Below, piece after piece: positions 43,546-53,268 of a DNA stretch of 64,000 nucleotides (its first letter is position 1; every line of letters begins with the position of its first letter). Source of the stretch: Paenibacillus sp. Root444D2 (GTDB lineage Bacteria; Bacillota; Bacilli; Paenibacillales; NBRC-103111); the NCBI RefSeq assembly GCF_001426375.1, contig NZ_LMEO01000023.1, forward strand, positions 45,592 through 109,591, in the 5' to 3' direction. Both the position numbers and the translations under genes were made by a program. The notes beneath the pieces were generated by a model. It made no database searches, was not told the origin of the DNA, and saw nothing but the letters and a program-made list of their open reading frames with translations.

Positions 43546-44376
43546 TTATAACTGTCTGATAAATCCATGAGCGATATTGAGATCCGAGGGCAAGAATTTG
43601 GTAGCGCCTGATTTGATCAAACCAGCAAGAACGACACAATTAGAGGCAATGGCCCCGCGCATCCATTTGGGATCGAAGGGAGAGTTGGCTTCTAAGGTTT
43701 GGAGGTCCTGCGCTGCCAATTGTCTGGTTAGTTGGGTGAAATCATTTCTATGGCAATACAGATCATCCTCAAGCTCGATCTGGAAATGACGCAAATACGT
43801 TTTCTCACCGCCTGTATACGCAAACTGCTCCAAGGAAGCCGGTAATCGGCAGGAGAGCCACTTGATACAAGTGGCAATCTGTCTTTGATCTGGAGGTCCG
43901 AGTAAGTTGAATTGTTGGTTAAGATCCGAGATGCCGAATGGAATCAGATAAGGAGCTTCGCTTTCACTCGTGATAATTTGGATGCTCCCTCCCCCGGCAT
44001 TGATCACATCAAGGTCACTGGGGATATCTGATTCGGCTATAGCTTTCTTCAGCAAGTCAGCCTCCTCTTTCTGGCTGATAGTTCTGTACGCAATCCTCAA
44101 ATTCCTACAAACTTCCTGCATATGTTCGGACAAAAGAGGTGATCTTCGCATCGCTTCTGTACCGATAGCTTCGATGTCTCCTTGGCCAAGGCCTTCGATA
44201 AAGGAGCCCTGCGTAGAAAGCAAAGACTTTAAAGTACCTTCAATAGACGGCAGATCTACCCCGCTCTCCAGAAGCTCCCAGGTTAGAACATCCACTTGTT
44301 CAATATGATCATTTGATTTCCTGAACACTTTGGCACTATGACTTCCCAAATCCAAAATTAATTTATTACTGTGCAT
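43546..44376 (-). CDS. Ppx/GppA-like phosphatase (ASKHA fold)
   Basis: 276 aa. Motifs: ILDLGSHSAKVFR (phosphate 1), TEAMRRSPLL, EEADLLKKAI, and DVINAGGGSIQI (phosphate 2), as in exopolyphosphatase/pppGpp phosphatases. The usual family is ~300-500 aa, so this lacks a C-terminal HD domain. Standalone; GGGTGAG before the ATG. Confidence 0.8.
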   Translation of the reverse strand: MHSNKLILDLGSHSAKVFRKSNDHIEQVDVLTWELLESGVDLPSIEGTLKSLLSTQGSFIEGLGQGDIEAIGTEAMRRSPLLSEHMQEVCRNLRIAYRTISQKEEADLLKKAIAESDIPSDLDVINAGGGSIQIITSESEAPYLIPFGISDLNQQFNLLGPPDQRQIATCIKWLSCRLPASLEQFAYTGGEKTYLRHFQIELEDDLYCHRNDFTQLTRQLAAQDLQTLEANSPFDPKWMRGAIASNCVVLAGLIKSGATKFLPSDLNIAHGFIRQL

Positions 44377-44755
44377 AAGATCTCACCCATTTGTTCGATA
44401 GTTTGGTTATCCCCTAGCGTGGTCTCAGAAGTCCAATACTAAAGGATCAATGATTTCTATGTCAACCAATTTTTGCTAAAAATTAGTAAAAGTTTGTATA
44501 AAGATCTAGTTTCAACAAATTGCCTTGTTTTACGACACTGAAGGAATGAAATCAGAGGGAGTAGAGGGGGATAGATGCAGGAGTTTGCAGCTTAAGTTGG
44601 ACTCTCTTGGAAGAAGTTGATTGGAAATGGGGCATCGAAGCAAGTTAAGCTCAAAAAGAATACTTTATCTGCCGAGAGATGCCCTGAATCGGAATCCATC
44701 GTCAAATTTGCTCAATTGAGAACCCGGATGAATGCATCCCTATTCGCGGTTGAAT

Positions 44756-45022
44756 GATGTTGTAAAAATGCAACAATTGCTGCCTAGATCCCGGTTTTCT
44801 CCCTTCGTTATTGTATTACGTACAACAATGGGGGCGCATACAGGCCATTTCGCAACAAATTGGTTCGAAATGTTGTATAACCTGCAACTTCAACTTGCAA
44901 AACAGTCCTTGGGCGTGTGAATTGTTGTAGAAATTACAACATGTGTAACCACGATTGCCAATCTTCCCACACATAGCTGCTGAACGACTCTAAAACCAAA
45001 ATCTTGGAGTTATTACTACCCT
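44756..45022 (-). repeat. dispersed ~270-bp repeat, copy B (inverted relative to copy A)
   Basis: On the minus strand it follows the same order as copy A (26433-26703): AACTCC, TTTTAGAGTCGT, TGTTGTA...TACAACAATTCACACGCC, a GCAAGTTGAAGTTGCA stem, TTTGTTGCGAAATGGCC, GTTGTACGT, GGCAGCAATTGTTGCA and TACAACATC. About 18 kb separates them. Confidence 0.75.
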
Positions 45023-45030
45023 ATGTTAAA

Positions 45031-45425
45031 TAGAAGCTCCCAAAGACCCTTATTTCTGAGAGTAGCTAGCTTTTCATCCTATCAACGACAAATAAGAGCC
45101 TCTAAAGGCTCTTATTCCACTCCAATAGCCACTTTTTGCGAAAATAGAAGCTCCCAAAGACCCTTATTTCTCAGAGTAGCTAGCTTTTCATCTTATCAAC
45201 GACAAATAAGAGCCTCTAAAGGCTCTTAGTCCGCTCCAATAACCACTTTTTGCGAAAATAGAAGCTCCCAAAGACCCTTATTTCTGAGAGTAGCTAGCTT
45301 TTCATCCTGTCAATGACAAATAAGAGCCTCTAAAGGCTTTTATTCCGCTCTAATAGCCACTTTTTGCGAAAATAGAAGCTCCCAAAGGCTCTTATTTCTC
45401 TCAGTAGCTAGCATTCCCTTATGCG
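45031..45425. repeat. 114-bp tandem repeat, three full units plus one partial
   Basis: Units start with TAGAAGCTCCCAAAG at 45031, 45145, 45259 and 45373 (the last ends near 45425). Near-identical over 114 bp, with an internal hairpin AATAAGAGCC-TCTAAA-GGCTCTTATT (45091-45116 in unit 1) kept in the other full units with small changes. Because 114 is a multiple of 3, one frame stays open and repeats 38 residues, but it has no ribosome binding site. Confidence 0.9.
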
Positions 45426-45434
45426 ACAAAAATA

Positions 45435-45475
45435 GGGCTGCCCTCAAGATCTAATTGACCTTTTGGGACAGCCCC
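45435..45475 (-). terminator. terminator of the OmpR-type regulator gene
   Basis: GGGGCTGTCCC / GGGCAGCCC stem read on the minus strand, followed by TATTTTTG, just after the gene's stop. Confidence 0.75.
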
Positions 45476-45479
45476 ACCT

Positions 45480-46184
45480 TCACATGACAAATTTATAGCC
45501 TACGCCCCACACGGTTTTTATGTATTTCGGTTCTTTGGGATTGACTTCAATTTTTCTGCGCAAATTCGTAATATGAACATCAATGGCGCGGTCGTTTATG
45601 TAGGAATCGAAACCACGTAATGCATTTATGAGATCTTCTCGGCGGTAAACGCGTTCGGGATGCTCGTACAGCAGCCGGATAAGCTCGAATTCGGAGAACG
45701 TCATTTCGATGGATTCGCCTCGGACGTAGAGCGTTCTTTTTTCCAAATTCATGTATAAATCCGTGGCTGGTACGGTAACTTCATGATCTGCATGAAGTGT
45801 TGTGGTCTCGGTAGGATGTCCCAATTTGAAACGACGTAAGAGTGCTTGTATTCTGGCTTTCATCTCATGCATGCTGAATGGTTTGACTAAATAATCGTCT
45901 GCACCTACTGTGAATGCTTCAATTTTTTCGCTCACTCTGGAGTCGGATGAAATGATAATAATGGGCACAGGAGTTATATTCCGAATGGACGTACACAGCT
46001 CAATTCCTTCGAAGTCAGGAAGATTGAGATCGAGAAGAATAAGATCCGGTTCAAATTCATGCAATGCTGCTAGGCCTTCCTGACCGTTGTGGGACCTTAG
46101 GACTAAGAAGTCTTCCTCTTTCAGATACATACAGATCATTTCTCCGATAATATCATCGTCCTCAATTAGTAGAACTCTGTCCAT
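45480..46184 (-). CDS. OmpR-family response regulator without an adjacent kinase
   Basis: 234 aa; ATG 46184 with GGGGGAG upstream. Receiver with EDDD, phospho-Asp in LILLDLNLP, Lys in YLVKPFSMHEM; winged helix with MTFSEFELIRLLYEHPERVYR and VDVHITNLRRKIEV. No kinase follows; the gene is divergent from the REC-EAL and hybrid kinase genes at 46.5-51 kb, which may supply the signal. Confidence 0.88.
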   Translation of the reverse strand: MDRVLLIEDDDIIGEMICMYLKEEDFLVLRSHNGQEGLAALHEFEPDLILLDLNLPDFEGIELCTSIRNITPVPIIIISSDSRVSEKIEAFTVGADDYLVKPFSMHEMKARIQALLRRFKLGHPTETTTLHADHEVTVPATDLYMNLEKRTLYVRGESIEMTFSEFELIRLLYEHPERVYRREDLINALRGFDSYINDRAIDVHITNLRRKIEVNPKEPKYIKTVWGVGYKFVM

Positions 46185-46457
46185 TAGAAACTCCCCCAAA
46201 CTAAGCTAAATTTTCCAATACCAAAATCCGTGTAAATGAACAGAGGGAATGCATGTGCTAACACTTTACTCATTAATTCTATTATACGGTGTCGAAATTT
46301 AAGAGTAAACCGCGATCATTGACATTTAATGAGAAATTGTTAGTAAATTATTAGTGAAAATAGAAGGGGGAAATCGTACCATTTATGTAAGTAACCTAAT
46401 AAGTGGAAAGTATAATAGAGATAATGCGTATCTATTGCTTGTAAGGGTGGTGGGGAA

Positions 46458-47741
46458 ATGGGTCTTTTGGACGGGTATGGTGTTCTAATTGTAAGTGATT
46501 CAAATGAATTAAGATCAGAAGTAGGATCCTTAATCGAGAAGGATACACAGTTCGTAATGACAGGTATGGCGAAGCATGGAAACGCCGTACTTGACTGCAT
46601 CTTGTCGAATAAACCGGATTTGGTCATCATTGATTTAGATATGGTTAACGCAGATGGACTACTTGCGCTTCATCTTATCATGAACCATAGTCCTATTCCT
46701 GTCGTAGTACTAAGTACGCATACACCCGAATGTTCTATGAAGACCATTCAAGCGATGCGGCTAGGTGCGGCAGATTATTTTCATAAAGAAATGTTAGCCC
46801 AAGAATTGAAAAATAAAATTGTAACTTCTTATTTCCTAGAACGATGCAAAATGGCGATTCAGAACGGGGTTCAAGGCGTCTATGACTCTCCCTTTTATGC
46901 AGCAGGAATGGAAGGAATCGTTCTCTCTGCCTCCCAACCACATAAACAAGATCGGTTCCAACGGCGCATGGACATCGAGTTTCACTTGCGAAGAGCAATT
47001 GATAATCATGAATTTCATCTTGTTTATCAACCAGTCGTTGATGTATATTCGAATCGAATTGTAGGACTAGAGAGCCTGATTCGTTGGCATAATCCTACTT
47101 TGGGTCAGGTGCCTCCTTCGGATTTCATCCCAGTAGCGGAAGAAAGCGGTCTTATTCATGAAATAGGGGAATGGGTACTGAAGGAAGCCTGTATGCAGAA
47201 CAAGCGGTGGCAGGAAGCTGGCCTTTCCAAGGTGTTTGTAGCGGTTAATCTGTCTAGACGACAGTTCAATGATAGCCGGCTTAGCCGGATGATTCAGACT
47301 ATTTTGGAGAAAACGGGCTTACAGCCCAAGTACTTGGAGCTCGAAATTACGGAAAGTATGAGTATGCAAGTTGAGCTGGCTGCAGACGCACTTCGACAGC
47401 TGAAGAAGCTGGGTGTTCGCGTTGCGATGGATGATTTTGGTACCGGATATAGCTCACTCGGGTATCTCAGAGATTTTCCCATTGATAAATTGAAAATTGA
47501 CCAGTCCTTTATTAAGGGATTGATACATAAACAAGTGAATGCGGTTATCGTAAACACGATGGTTACGATGGCTAGAAATTTGAATCTTCTCGTTGTAGCG
47601 GAAGGTGTAGAGACAGAGGAGGAGCTTCAAGTACTGCGGGAGTGTGGCTGCAGACTGGTCCAAGGCTATTATTTCAGCCAACCGGTCATGGCGAAGCGTA
47701 TCGAGGAAATGCTGCATCTAGAAACCAAACAGACAGGATAG
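46458..47741 (+). CDS. response-regulator-like REC domain fused to an EAL domain
   Basis: 427 aa. Residues 5-120: receiver with LVIIDLDMVNADG (phospho-Asp). Residues ~170-420: EAL phosphodiesterase, with the nominal motif as GLESLIRW (Ser in place of Ala), VNLSRRQF, LEITES, MDDFGTGYSSL, LKIDQSF and AEGVETEEEL; the metal-binding residues are retained, so c-di-GMP hydrolysis is plausible. AAGGGTGGTGGGG precedes the ATG. 35 nt before the hybrid kinase, so probably its output. Confidence 0.88.
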   Translation: MGLLDGYGVLIVSDSNELRSEVGSLIEKDTQFVMTGMAKHGNAVLDCILSNKPDLVIIDLDMVNADGLLALHLIMNHSPIPVVVLSTHTPECSMKTIQAMRLGAADYFHKEMLAQELKNKIVTSYFLERCKMAIQNGVQGVYDSPFYAAGMEGIVLSASQPHKQDRFQRRMDIEFHLRRAIDNHEFHLVYQPVVDVYSNRIVGLESLIRWHNPTLGQVPPSDFIPVAEESGLIHEIGEWVLKEACMQNKRWQEAGLSKVFVAVNLSRRQFNDSRLSRMIQTILEKTGLQPKYLELEITESMSMQVELAADALRQLKKLGVRVAMDDFGTGYSSLGYLRDFPIDKLKIDQSFIKGLIHKQVNAVIVNTMVTMARNLNLLVVAEGVETEEELQVLRECGCRLVQGYYFSQPVMAKRIEEMLHLETKQTG

Positions 47742-47776
47742 CGTGATTATCCTACATTCTATGTCGATATAGGCTG

Positions 47777-50700
47777 GTGATTACTCTGCTTCACGCCTTG
47801 ATTACCAATTTTGCTATTATAACGATTTTTGTATTATTTGTGGAACAGCTTTCCATCACGATGAAACTGAATGAGAAGCCTGCTTGGCTCTATAAGGTTT
47901 TTATTGGGCTTTCATATGGCATGTTGGTTTTTGTCCTCTTACACTTCAGTACCCCTGTTGATGATCACGTTATTATTAACTTTCGCGGAATAGCCCTACT
48001 GCTTTCAATTTATCTAGGAGGATTCCTCTCCTTAAGTATTACATATGTTTGCTTATGGATAGGGCGTTACATTTTTGAAGGTCACATAGAAATTCCACAG
48101 CTGATATTTGGCATGATTGCTGTCACGGGGACCAGTATTATTTTTGCTAGAGCGCGATCATATTGGCTTAAATGGTTATATGGAAGCGTTATTTTCTACC
48201 CGTCCTATTATACGATGATTTGGTTTGTTTATCGAACACCATTTGATATCTTCTACAGTTATATTTTCACGCAGCTGCTTTGTTCGTTTCTTGTTGCTTG
48301 TTTTGTGCGATATTTGGTCCGGGCTCGTGAGTACAAGCAGAAGATCTATCAAGTGGAACAGGAACTAATCGATATGCTGCGCTTTCAAGCAGGGTTTACA
48401 TTCAAACTCCATAAACACTGGGATCGATACGTTTACGTTCTATTTGAAGGACAGTTGGTTTATCATCTTGGTCTGAGACCTAGTCAATTCATCGGAAAAG
48501 AGTTGGACGAAGTCCATGTATTAAGTGAAGAATTTAAACAATTCGTAAAGCAGCATTATGATAAGGCTTGGGAAGGTGAACGAGTCTCGTATGAATACGA
48601 TTGCAACGGTTCTACGATCCTTGTTAACTTACAACCCATATATAAGTATGGCTCCGTCAATGAAGTAATTGGATCTGCTGTGGATGTGACCGAGCACCGT
48701 GCCGCGCAAATCAAAGCGAGAGTCAGAGATGAGCAATATCGGACGTTGGTGGAAAATTCGGAGGACTTTATTTTCAAATTTCGACTGGACGGAAGTATCT
48801 CCTCTACGAACTACAAAATGGATCAGACCTTTCAGCTAGAGCCTGAGCAAGCAAAGGGACAGCAATTAACGGACCTGGTCCAGATGGATGACCCGGAGAA
48901 GTGGGAGCGGATATTCGTACAAACGATTGAGAGGGGGAAAACGCAGCAATTTGCGATCAATTTCCTGCTTCCGGATGGCAATCAGCATGCGTATAACGTC
49001 ACTTTGTCCCCTTTATTCAATGAGGATAAAACAGAAATCACCGGCGTCACCGGCACGGTACATGATATAACCGACTTGAAGAAGCGTGAGGAAGCGGATG
49101 AGTCCAACAGGGCGAAGAGTAAGTTTCTAGCGAGGATGAGTCATGAAATACGCACGCCTCTGAACGGTATTATTGGACTTTCCTTACTTTTACAACGGAC
49201 AGAATTAACGGCGATTCAGAAGGATTATTTGGACAAAATTGATTGTTCCTCTAATGTCCTGCTTGCAACGATTAACGATATTCTTGATTTCTCAAAAATC
49301 GAGGCCGGCAAAATGATCTTAGAGATGGTGGATTTCTCACTAGAGCTATCTCTCCAAAAGGTTGCTGATCTGGTCAGTATATCTATAGGCAAGAAGCGAA
49401 TCGAGATCATGCTGGATACTCCAGCAGATTTACCAGATATCGTTAGCGGGGATTCCTTTCGTCTAGAACAAGTACTCATTAATTTATCTAATAATGCGAT
49501 TAAATTTACGAAGCAAGGCTATATCCGTTTGAAAGTTCGGGTCGAGAAATATGTGGACGAAGGAGTCGTTGTTTCTTTTACAATGGAAGACTCTGGAATT
49601 GGTATTTCTAAGGAACAGCTATCGCAGCTATTCTTACCGTTCTCGCAAGCAGATACATCCATTAGCCGCAGGTATGGCGGTACCGGGTTAGGACTAGTCA
49701 TTTGTCAGCATTTGGTGCAGTCTATGGGGGGCGTTTTGCAGGTGGATACGGTCCTCGGGGAAGGCAGCTGCTTTTATTTTAGCCTGATGTTTGGTGCAAA
49801 GGGGAATGCAGGGAAAGGGGCAAATCGGTTGCATAAGCACGCTGGGCTGCTGCAGGGGAATAACCGTGCGCTCTTAGCTGAAGATCATCCAGTTGTAGCG
49901 CAGCATTTATCGGAGCTCCTAGATTCCTTTCTGTTTCAAGTGGATACGGTTACTTCCTCATCCGAATTGTTTACTTCATTGGAACATGGTAGCGCGAACA
50001 AGTCTGTAAATGACTATCTATTCCTGGATATGCAAATGGATCAAATGCAGCATCCAGCCACTTGGCGTCGTGTCTTAGAATCGATAGATCGCTCAAAGAC
50101 GAGAGTGATTGCGTTTACAACACTTGAAGGCAGAGAGGAAATGTCCGAACTGCCATCGGAGCTGAAAGCGGATGCAGTTATTGTTAAGCCCGTCAGCAGG
50201 CTGACATTGCAGAACAGTTTACAGGCTTTGAATCAACGCGTACTGGAGGAATTTCAAGCCTCTGCAAACAAATCCATTGAAGTAAATAACTTGTCTTCTA
50301 TGTCCAAAGGTAATATTTTAGTTGCTGAGGATAATGAAATTAATCAATTGGTGATTGTTGGCCTTCTTGAACAATTAGGTTACCAAGCGGTTATTGCGCA
50401 GAATGGCTATGAAGTCCTGGAACTTGTTGATCAGCAGGAATGGAAACTGATTCTAATGGATATTCATATGCCTGAGATGGATGGTTATGAGGCAACACAG
50501 CGGCTGAGGAAGCTCAAACAGATGAATAGGATTCCGATCATTGCCCTTACGGCAGATGTCATGATGCAGGAACGACCGGAAGTTCTTAAACTTGGGCTGA
50601 ATGACATCCTGATTAAACCAGTAGATGAAAAGCAGCTTTCCGATATGTTGGAGAAGTGGTTAAATCCGAGTTGGTTATTTGAAATAGAGGGTGTAGACAC

Positions 50701-51040
50701 CACGCAAATCATGAGAAATATCGATCATAAAATACATATTCTTCAATATATGATGGAGAAATTTAAGCAGGATTACCGTAATTTCTCAGAACAATTTTTT
50801 CCTTTGATCATCAATCAGGAGAATGCGACTGCACGCAGAATGGTTCATACGCTTAAAGGTATTGCAGCCAATTTCTACGCGGAGCCGTTGTTAACAGCGG
50901 TTCTGGCTTTGGAAAAAGTGATGGCAGACGGAATAAATCTGGATGTCTGTCATGAGGGGGTTATACGTATTCAGATTGAAATTGAGCGGATACTTGGTAT
51001 GAAGCAAGATGACCTGCAAGCAAATTATTGGAGTCGTTAG
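47777..51040 (+). CDS. hybrid sensor histidine kinase with 5-TM sensor, PAS, REC-REC and HPt domains
   Basis: 1087 aa. Residues ~5-185 hold a 5-TM (LytS-like) sensor; PAS region to ~435; HisKA with SKFLARMSHEIRTPLNGIIGLS; HATPase with INLSNNAIKFT and GTGLGLVICQHLV; a degenerate REC (NRALLAEDHPVVA, LFLDMQMDQ); a canonical REC (LVAEDNEINQ, LILMDIHMP); and an HPt with RRMVHTLKGIAANF. Start GTG 47777 has only a weak ribosome binding site. Co-oriented with the REC-EAL gene. Confidence 0.87.
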   Translation: MITLLHALITNFAIITIFVLFVEQLSITMKLNEKPAWLYKVFIGLSYGMLVFVLLHFSTPVDDHVIINFRGIALLLSIYLGGFLSLSITYVCLWIGRYIFEGHIEIPQLIFGMIAVTGTSIIFARARSYWLKWLYGSVIFYPSYYTMIWFVYRTPFDIFYSYIFTQLLCSFLVACFVRYLVRAREYKQKIYQVEQELIDMLRFQAGFTFKLHKHWDRYVYVLFEGQLVYHLGLRPSQFIGKELDEVHVLSEEFKQFVKQHYDKAWEGERVSYEYDCNGSTILVNLQPIYKYGSVNEVIGSAVDVTEHRAAQIKARVRDEQYRTLVENSEDFIFKFRLDGSISSTNYKMDQTFQLEPEQAKGQQLTDLVQMDDPEKWERIFVQTIERGKTQQFAINFLLPDGNQHAYNVTLSPLFNEDKTEITGVTGTVHDITDLKKREEADESNRAKSKFLARMSHEIRTPLNGIIGLSLLLQRTELTAIQKDYLDKIDCSSNVLLATINDILDFSKIEAGKMILEMVDFSLELSLQKVADLVSISIGKKRIEIMLDTPADLPDIVSGDSFRLEQVLINLSNNAIKFTKQGYIRLKVRVEKYVDEGVVVSFTMEDSGIGISKEQLSQLFLPFSQADTSISRRYGGTGLGLVICQHLVQSMGGVLQVDTVLGEGSCFYFSLMFGAKGNAGKGANRLHKHAGLLQGNNRALLAEDHPVVAQHLSELLDSFLFQVDTVTSSSELFTSLEHGSANKSVNDYLFLDMQMDQMQHPATWRRVLESIDRSKTRVIAFTTLEGREEMSELPSELKADAVIVKPVSRLTLQNSLQALNQRVLEEFQASANKSIEVNNLSSMSKGNILVAEDNEINQLVIVGLLEQLGYQAVIAQNGYEVLELVDQQEWKLILMDIHMPEMDGYEATQRLRKLKQMNRIPIIALTADVMMQERPEVLKLGLNDILIKPVDEKQLSDMLEKWLNPSWLFEIEGVDTTQIMRNIDHKIHILQYMMEKFKQDYRNFSEQFFPLIINQENATARRMVHTLKGIAANFYAEPLLTAVLALEKVMADGINLDVCHEGVIRIQIEIERILGMKQDDLQANYWSR

Positions 51041-51056
51041 ATGACTGGTTCTAACT

Positions 51057-51088
51057 TTGGAAGCTGCCGCGGCAGCTTTTTCTTTTTT
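51057..51088 (+). terminator. terminator after the hybrid kinase gene
   Basis: Palindrome AAGCTGCCGCGGCAGCTT followed by TTTCTTTTTTT. Confidence 0.85.
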
Positions 51089-51152
51089 TGAGGAGGAAAA
51101 AAATCATATAATAGAGACATGAAGATTTATAGTGAAAAGGCAGGTGTACGAT

Positions 51153-52046
51153 ATGAAAACAATAAAAGTTTATCATTACGATGCATTCAGTCATATTCCT
51201 AACATGGGTAACCCTGCGGGCGTCGTATTGGAAGGCGAGACGCTTTCTGATGATGACATGCAAAAAATAGCAGAACAAGTTGGTTTTAATGAAACGGCTT
51301 TCCCGCTTAAGTCCGAAAAAGCTGATCTCCAGATTCGGTTCTTTACACCTGGTCATGAAATGAATCTCTGTGGTCATGCTACAATGGCGACCATTTATGC
51401 ATTGAAAACAAAAGGGTTGCTTGGAGATCAAACTGATTTGACGATTGAAACAAAGGCAGGCGTATTATCGATTAGATTTGACTCACAACTGAATAAAGGG
51501 ATTTACATAACGATGCAGCAAGCCCCTCCGCAATTCCAAGAGTTCAATAGTTCACTGAAAGATTTGGCATCTGTTATGGGGATTCAAGAAGAAGATATAG
51601 AAACCAATCTACCAACAGTGTATGGAAGTACGGGCATATGGACGTTGTTAGTCCCGATAAAAAGCCTTAGTACTTTCAAGGCAATGAAACCGAATAATAA
51701 GCAATTCCCAGAGGTATTAAAAGAATTGCCAAACGCATCGGTACATCCTTTCTGCTTAGAAACATACGATGTGAATGCGCACATGCATGCTCGTCATTTT
51801 TCATCTCCTTATTCCGGTACGATTGAGGACCCGGTAACTGGCACCGCTTCTGGTGTAATGGGGGCTTATTATGCCAAATATTTGAACAAGGAAGCTGACT
51901 CTCCACTAAATCTTTTAATTGAGCAAGGCCATGAGATGGGCCGGGATGGCAGAATTCACGTAACAGTAACACCAAACAATGATCAATATGGCATAGAGAT
52001 TAAGGGTACTGCTGTTCATGTTAAAGATTTCGAGGTCTCCATATAG
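51153..52046 (+). CDS. PhzF-family isomerase/epimerase-like protein
   Basis: 297 aa; ATG 51153 after AAAGGCAGGTG, with TATAAT about 45 nt upstream. PhzF motifs: [19 protein letters not shown], catalytic Glu in [24 protein letters not shown], and [15 protein letters not shown]. Cytosolic. Biochemistry of most members is unknown; B. subtilis YddE-like. Confidence 0.9.
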   Translation: MKTIKVYHYDAFSHIPNMGNPAGVVLEGETLSDDDMQKIAEQVGFNETAFPLKSEKADLQIRFFTPGHEMNLCGHATMATIYALKTKGLLGDQTDLTIETKAGVLSIRFDSQLNKGIYITMQQAPPQFQEFNSSLKDLASVMGIQEEDIETNLPTVYGSTGIWTLLVPIKSLSTFKAMKPNNKQFPEVLKELPNASVHPFCLETYDVNAHMHARHFSSPYSGTIEDPVTGTASGVMGAYYAKYLNKEADSPLNLLIEQGHEMGRDGRIHVTVTPNNDQYGIEIKGTAVHVKDFEVSI

Positions 52047-52140
52047 TGCGGGCGCTTACGGATATATCACTGGAATGAAATACGCTCCTTTGAGTAACAA
52101 TAACGCGAAGTGCATTTAGTGAGATAACGGAGGGATTTCT

Positions 52141-52347
52141 TTGGATCAAAATGAATTGCATAAGAAGCTTGGACGTCCAGTTAGCTGGGCCATAACCTCG
52201 AATCCGGAAGAGAACGAGGATAACGCTATCTCGAATAATGTGGACAAGACCGATGAAGAAGTTCCGTCTAACTATCAGGCGATGGGTGAAAGTTATAGCG
52301 ATACGACTAATTTTGAAGTTAACAAAGAGCCCGGCAGATTGAATTAA
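52141..52347 (+). CDS. 68-aa hypothetical protein
   Basis: 68 aa, start TTG 52141 with GGAGGG 6 nt upstream. Acidic and polar (DQNELHKKLGRPVSW, then many Asn/Glu), no membrane segment. Followed by a terminator, so an independent small gene. No family recognised. Confidence 0.6.
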   Translation: MDQNELHKKLGRPVSWAITSNPEENEDNAISNNVDKTDEEVPSNYQAMGESYSDTTNFEVNKEPGRLN

Positions 52348-52362
52348 AATGAAAAATAGGTG

Positions 52363-52395
52363 AGCCATGTTGAGAGTGTTCAATGTGGCTTTTTT
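52363..52395 (+). terminator. terminator after the 68-aa gene
   Basis: AGCCATGTTGA / TCAATGTGGCT stem (two G-U pairs) followed by TTTTTTT. Confidence 0.7.
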
Positions 52396-52637
52396 TAATA
52401 GATAAATAACACAACATTGCGGCCCTTTCCTTGCTCAGAGGGTGTAGCTTTGGGTAGGACGTAAGACGAAGGACGAAAGGCGAAAGGCGAAAGCTTGCCC
52501 CTATTTAGCATGGTTTGCTATGGATTTGACTGAGCTGAGTGAGATTGTGGACACATGCATAATCTTCCGGTGATTGACTATATTTTCCTGGTTATTGTTT
52601 TCTGGTTTGTGAGAGAAATGGAGAATTAGGTAGGTAA

Positions 52638-52820
52638 GTTGTACAGCGTACAACAATATCCTTGTTTTTTTCCGGGAAAGCTAAGGATGTTGTATGTTGT
52701 ACAACAATTTAACCGTTTTATAGGATACATAGCTACTTTTGGCTAAAATTGTTGTATTTTATGCAATATTCGCTTGGGAAAAGTGGATTTAGCCGCCTAA
52801 AGTTGTACAACGTACAACAT
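52638..52820. repeat. cluster of four TGTTGTA palindromes (copy C)
   Basis: GTTGTACAGCGTACAAC (52639-52655), TGTTGTACAACA near 52695-52706, ATTGTTGTATTTTATGCAAT and GTTGTACAACGTACAAC near 52803-52819. Same palindromic core as copies A and B, but the sequence between differs, so it is a relative, not a close copy. Confidence 0.6.
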
Positions 52821-52965
52821 TACTACGGATTAGCAAGCAATTGGCTAAGCATACACGTCATTGACGTAATTTGTGATGCATCAGACAATACTTTGCATCA
52901 AACCGAGAAACTAACCAATGAGGTTGCCACAGAAGAGAGGGCACCTTTTAACGAAGCAATTCAGC

Positions 52966-53130
52966 ATGGCATATGGTTCAGGCTTTCAATCACCTAAACG
53001 ACTTCAGCAGTTTCCAAAGTGGTACCAGAATCCTCGAAGAATTTATGCGACGATTTCTGTGCTCGTTTTTGCCTCGGTTATCATATATCAAGTTGTCCAA
53101 AATAATGTTGCGGTAGCTACGGGAAAATAG
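52966..53130 (+). CDS. possible 54-aa single-span membrane protein
   Basis: 54 aa with one hydrophobic stretch YATISVLVFASVIIYQVV near the C-terminus and a basic N-terminal half. The start lacks a strong ribosome binding site. Supported only by the hydrophobic segment and frame. Confidence 0.3.
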   Translation: MAYGSGFQSPKRLQQFPKWYQNPRRIYATISVLVFASVIIYQVVQNNVAVATGK

Positions 53131-53268
53131 CTTTGGAATATCAGTAACATCTTTGAGCGCCTTATCGGACAATCGGTGGGGCGCTTTGTCATGCGTTGGA
53201 CAATTTGAGGGAAAAATTGTAACTTTCATGCAAAACTCACGTCTAATTATCGAAAGGAGATGAATAGT

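Larger units (their letters stand above)
44377..45479. other. 1.1-kb repeat-rich intergenic region
   Basis: No supported gene. It holds dispersed repeat copy B (44756-45022), the 114-bp tandem repeat (45031-45425) and a terminator (45435-45475). The stretch 44377-44755 shows nothing recognisable. Short frames at 44732 and 45023 are by-products of the repeats. Confidence 0.6.
52348..52965. other. gap with dispersed repeat copy C
   Basis: About 620 bp. Holds the terminator, a short AAGGCGAAAGGCGAAAG micro-repeat near 52480, and four TGTTGTA-type palindromes from 52638 to 52820. A frame from 52749 runs through these and is not considered coding. Confidence 0.5.

Noticed and set aside
45023..45229. 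68-codon frame repeating a 38-residue unit, looking like a repeat protein
   Set aside because: It only exists because the 114-bp DNA repeat length is a multiple of 3; it has no ribosome binding site and breaks at repeat ends.
45031..45425. Possible CRISPR array
   Set aside because: Repeat unit is 114 bp of near-identical sequence with no variable spacers.
52749..52997. 82-codon frame in the repeat copy C region
   Set aside because: It runs through palindromic repeats and lacks a ribosome binding site.
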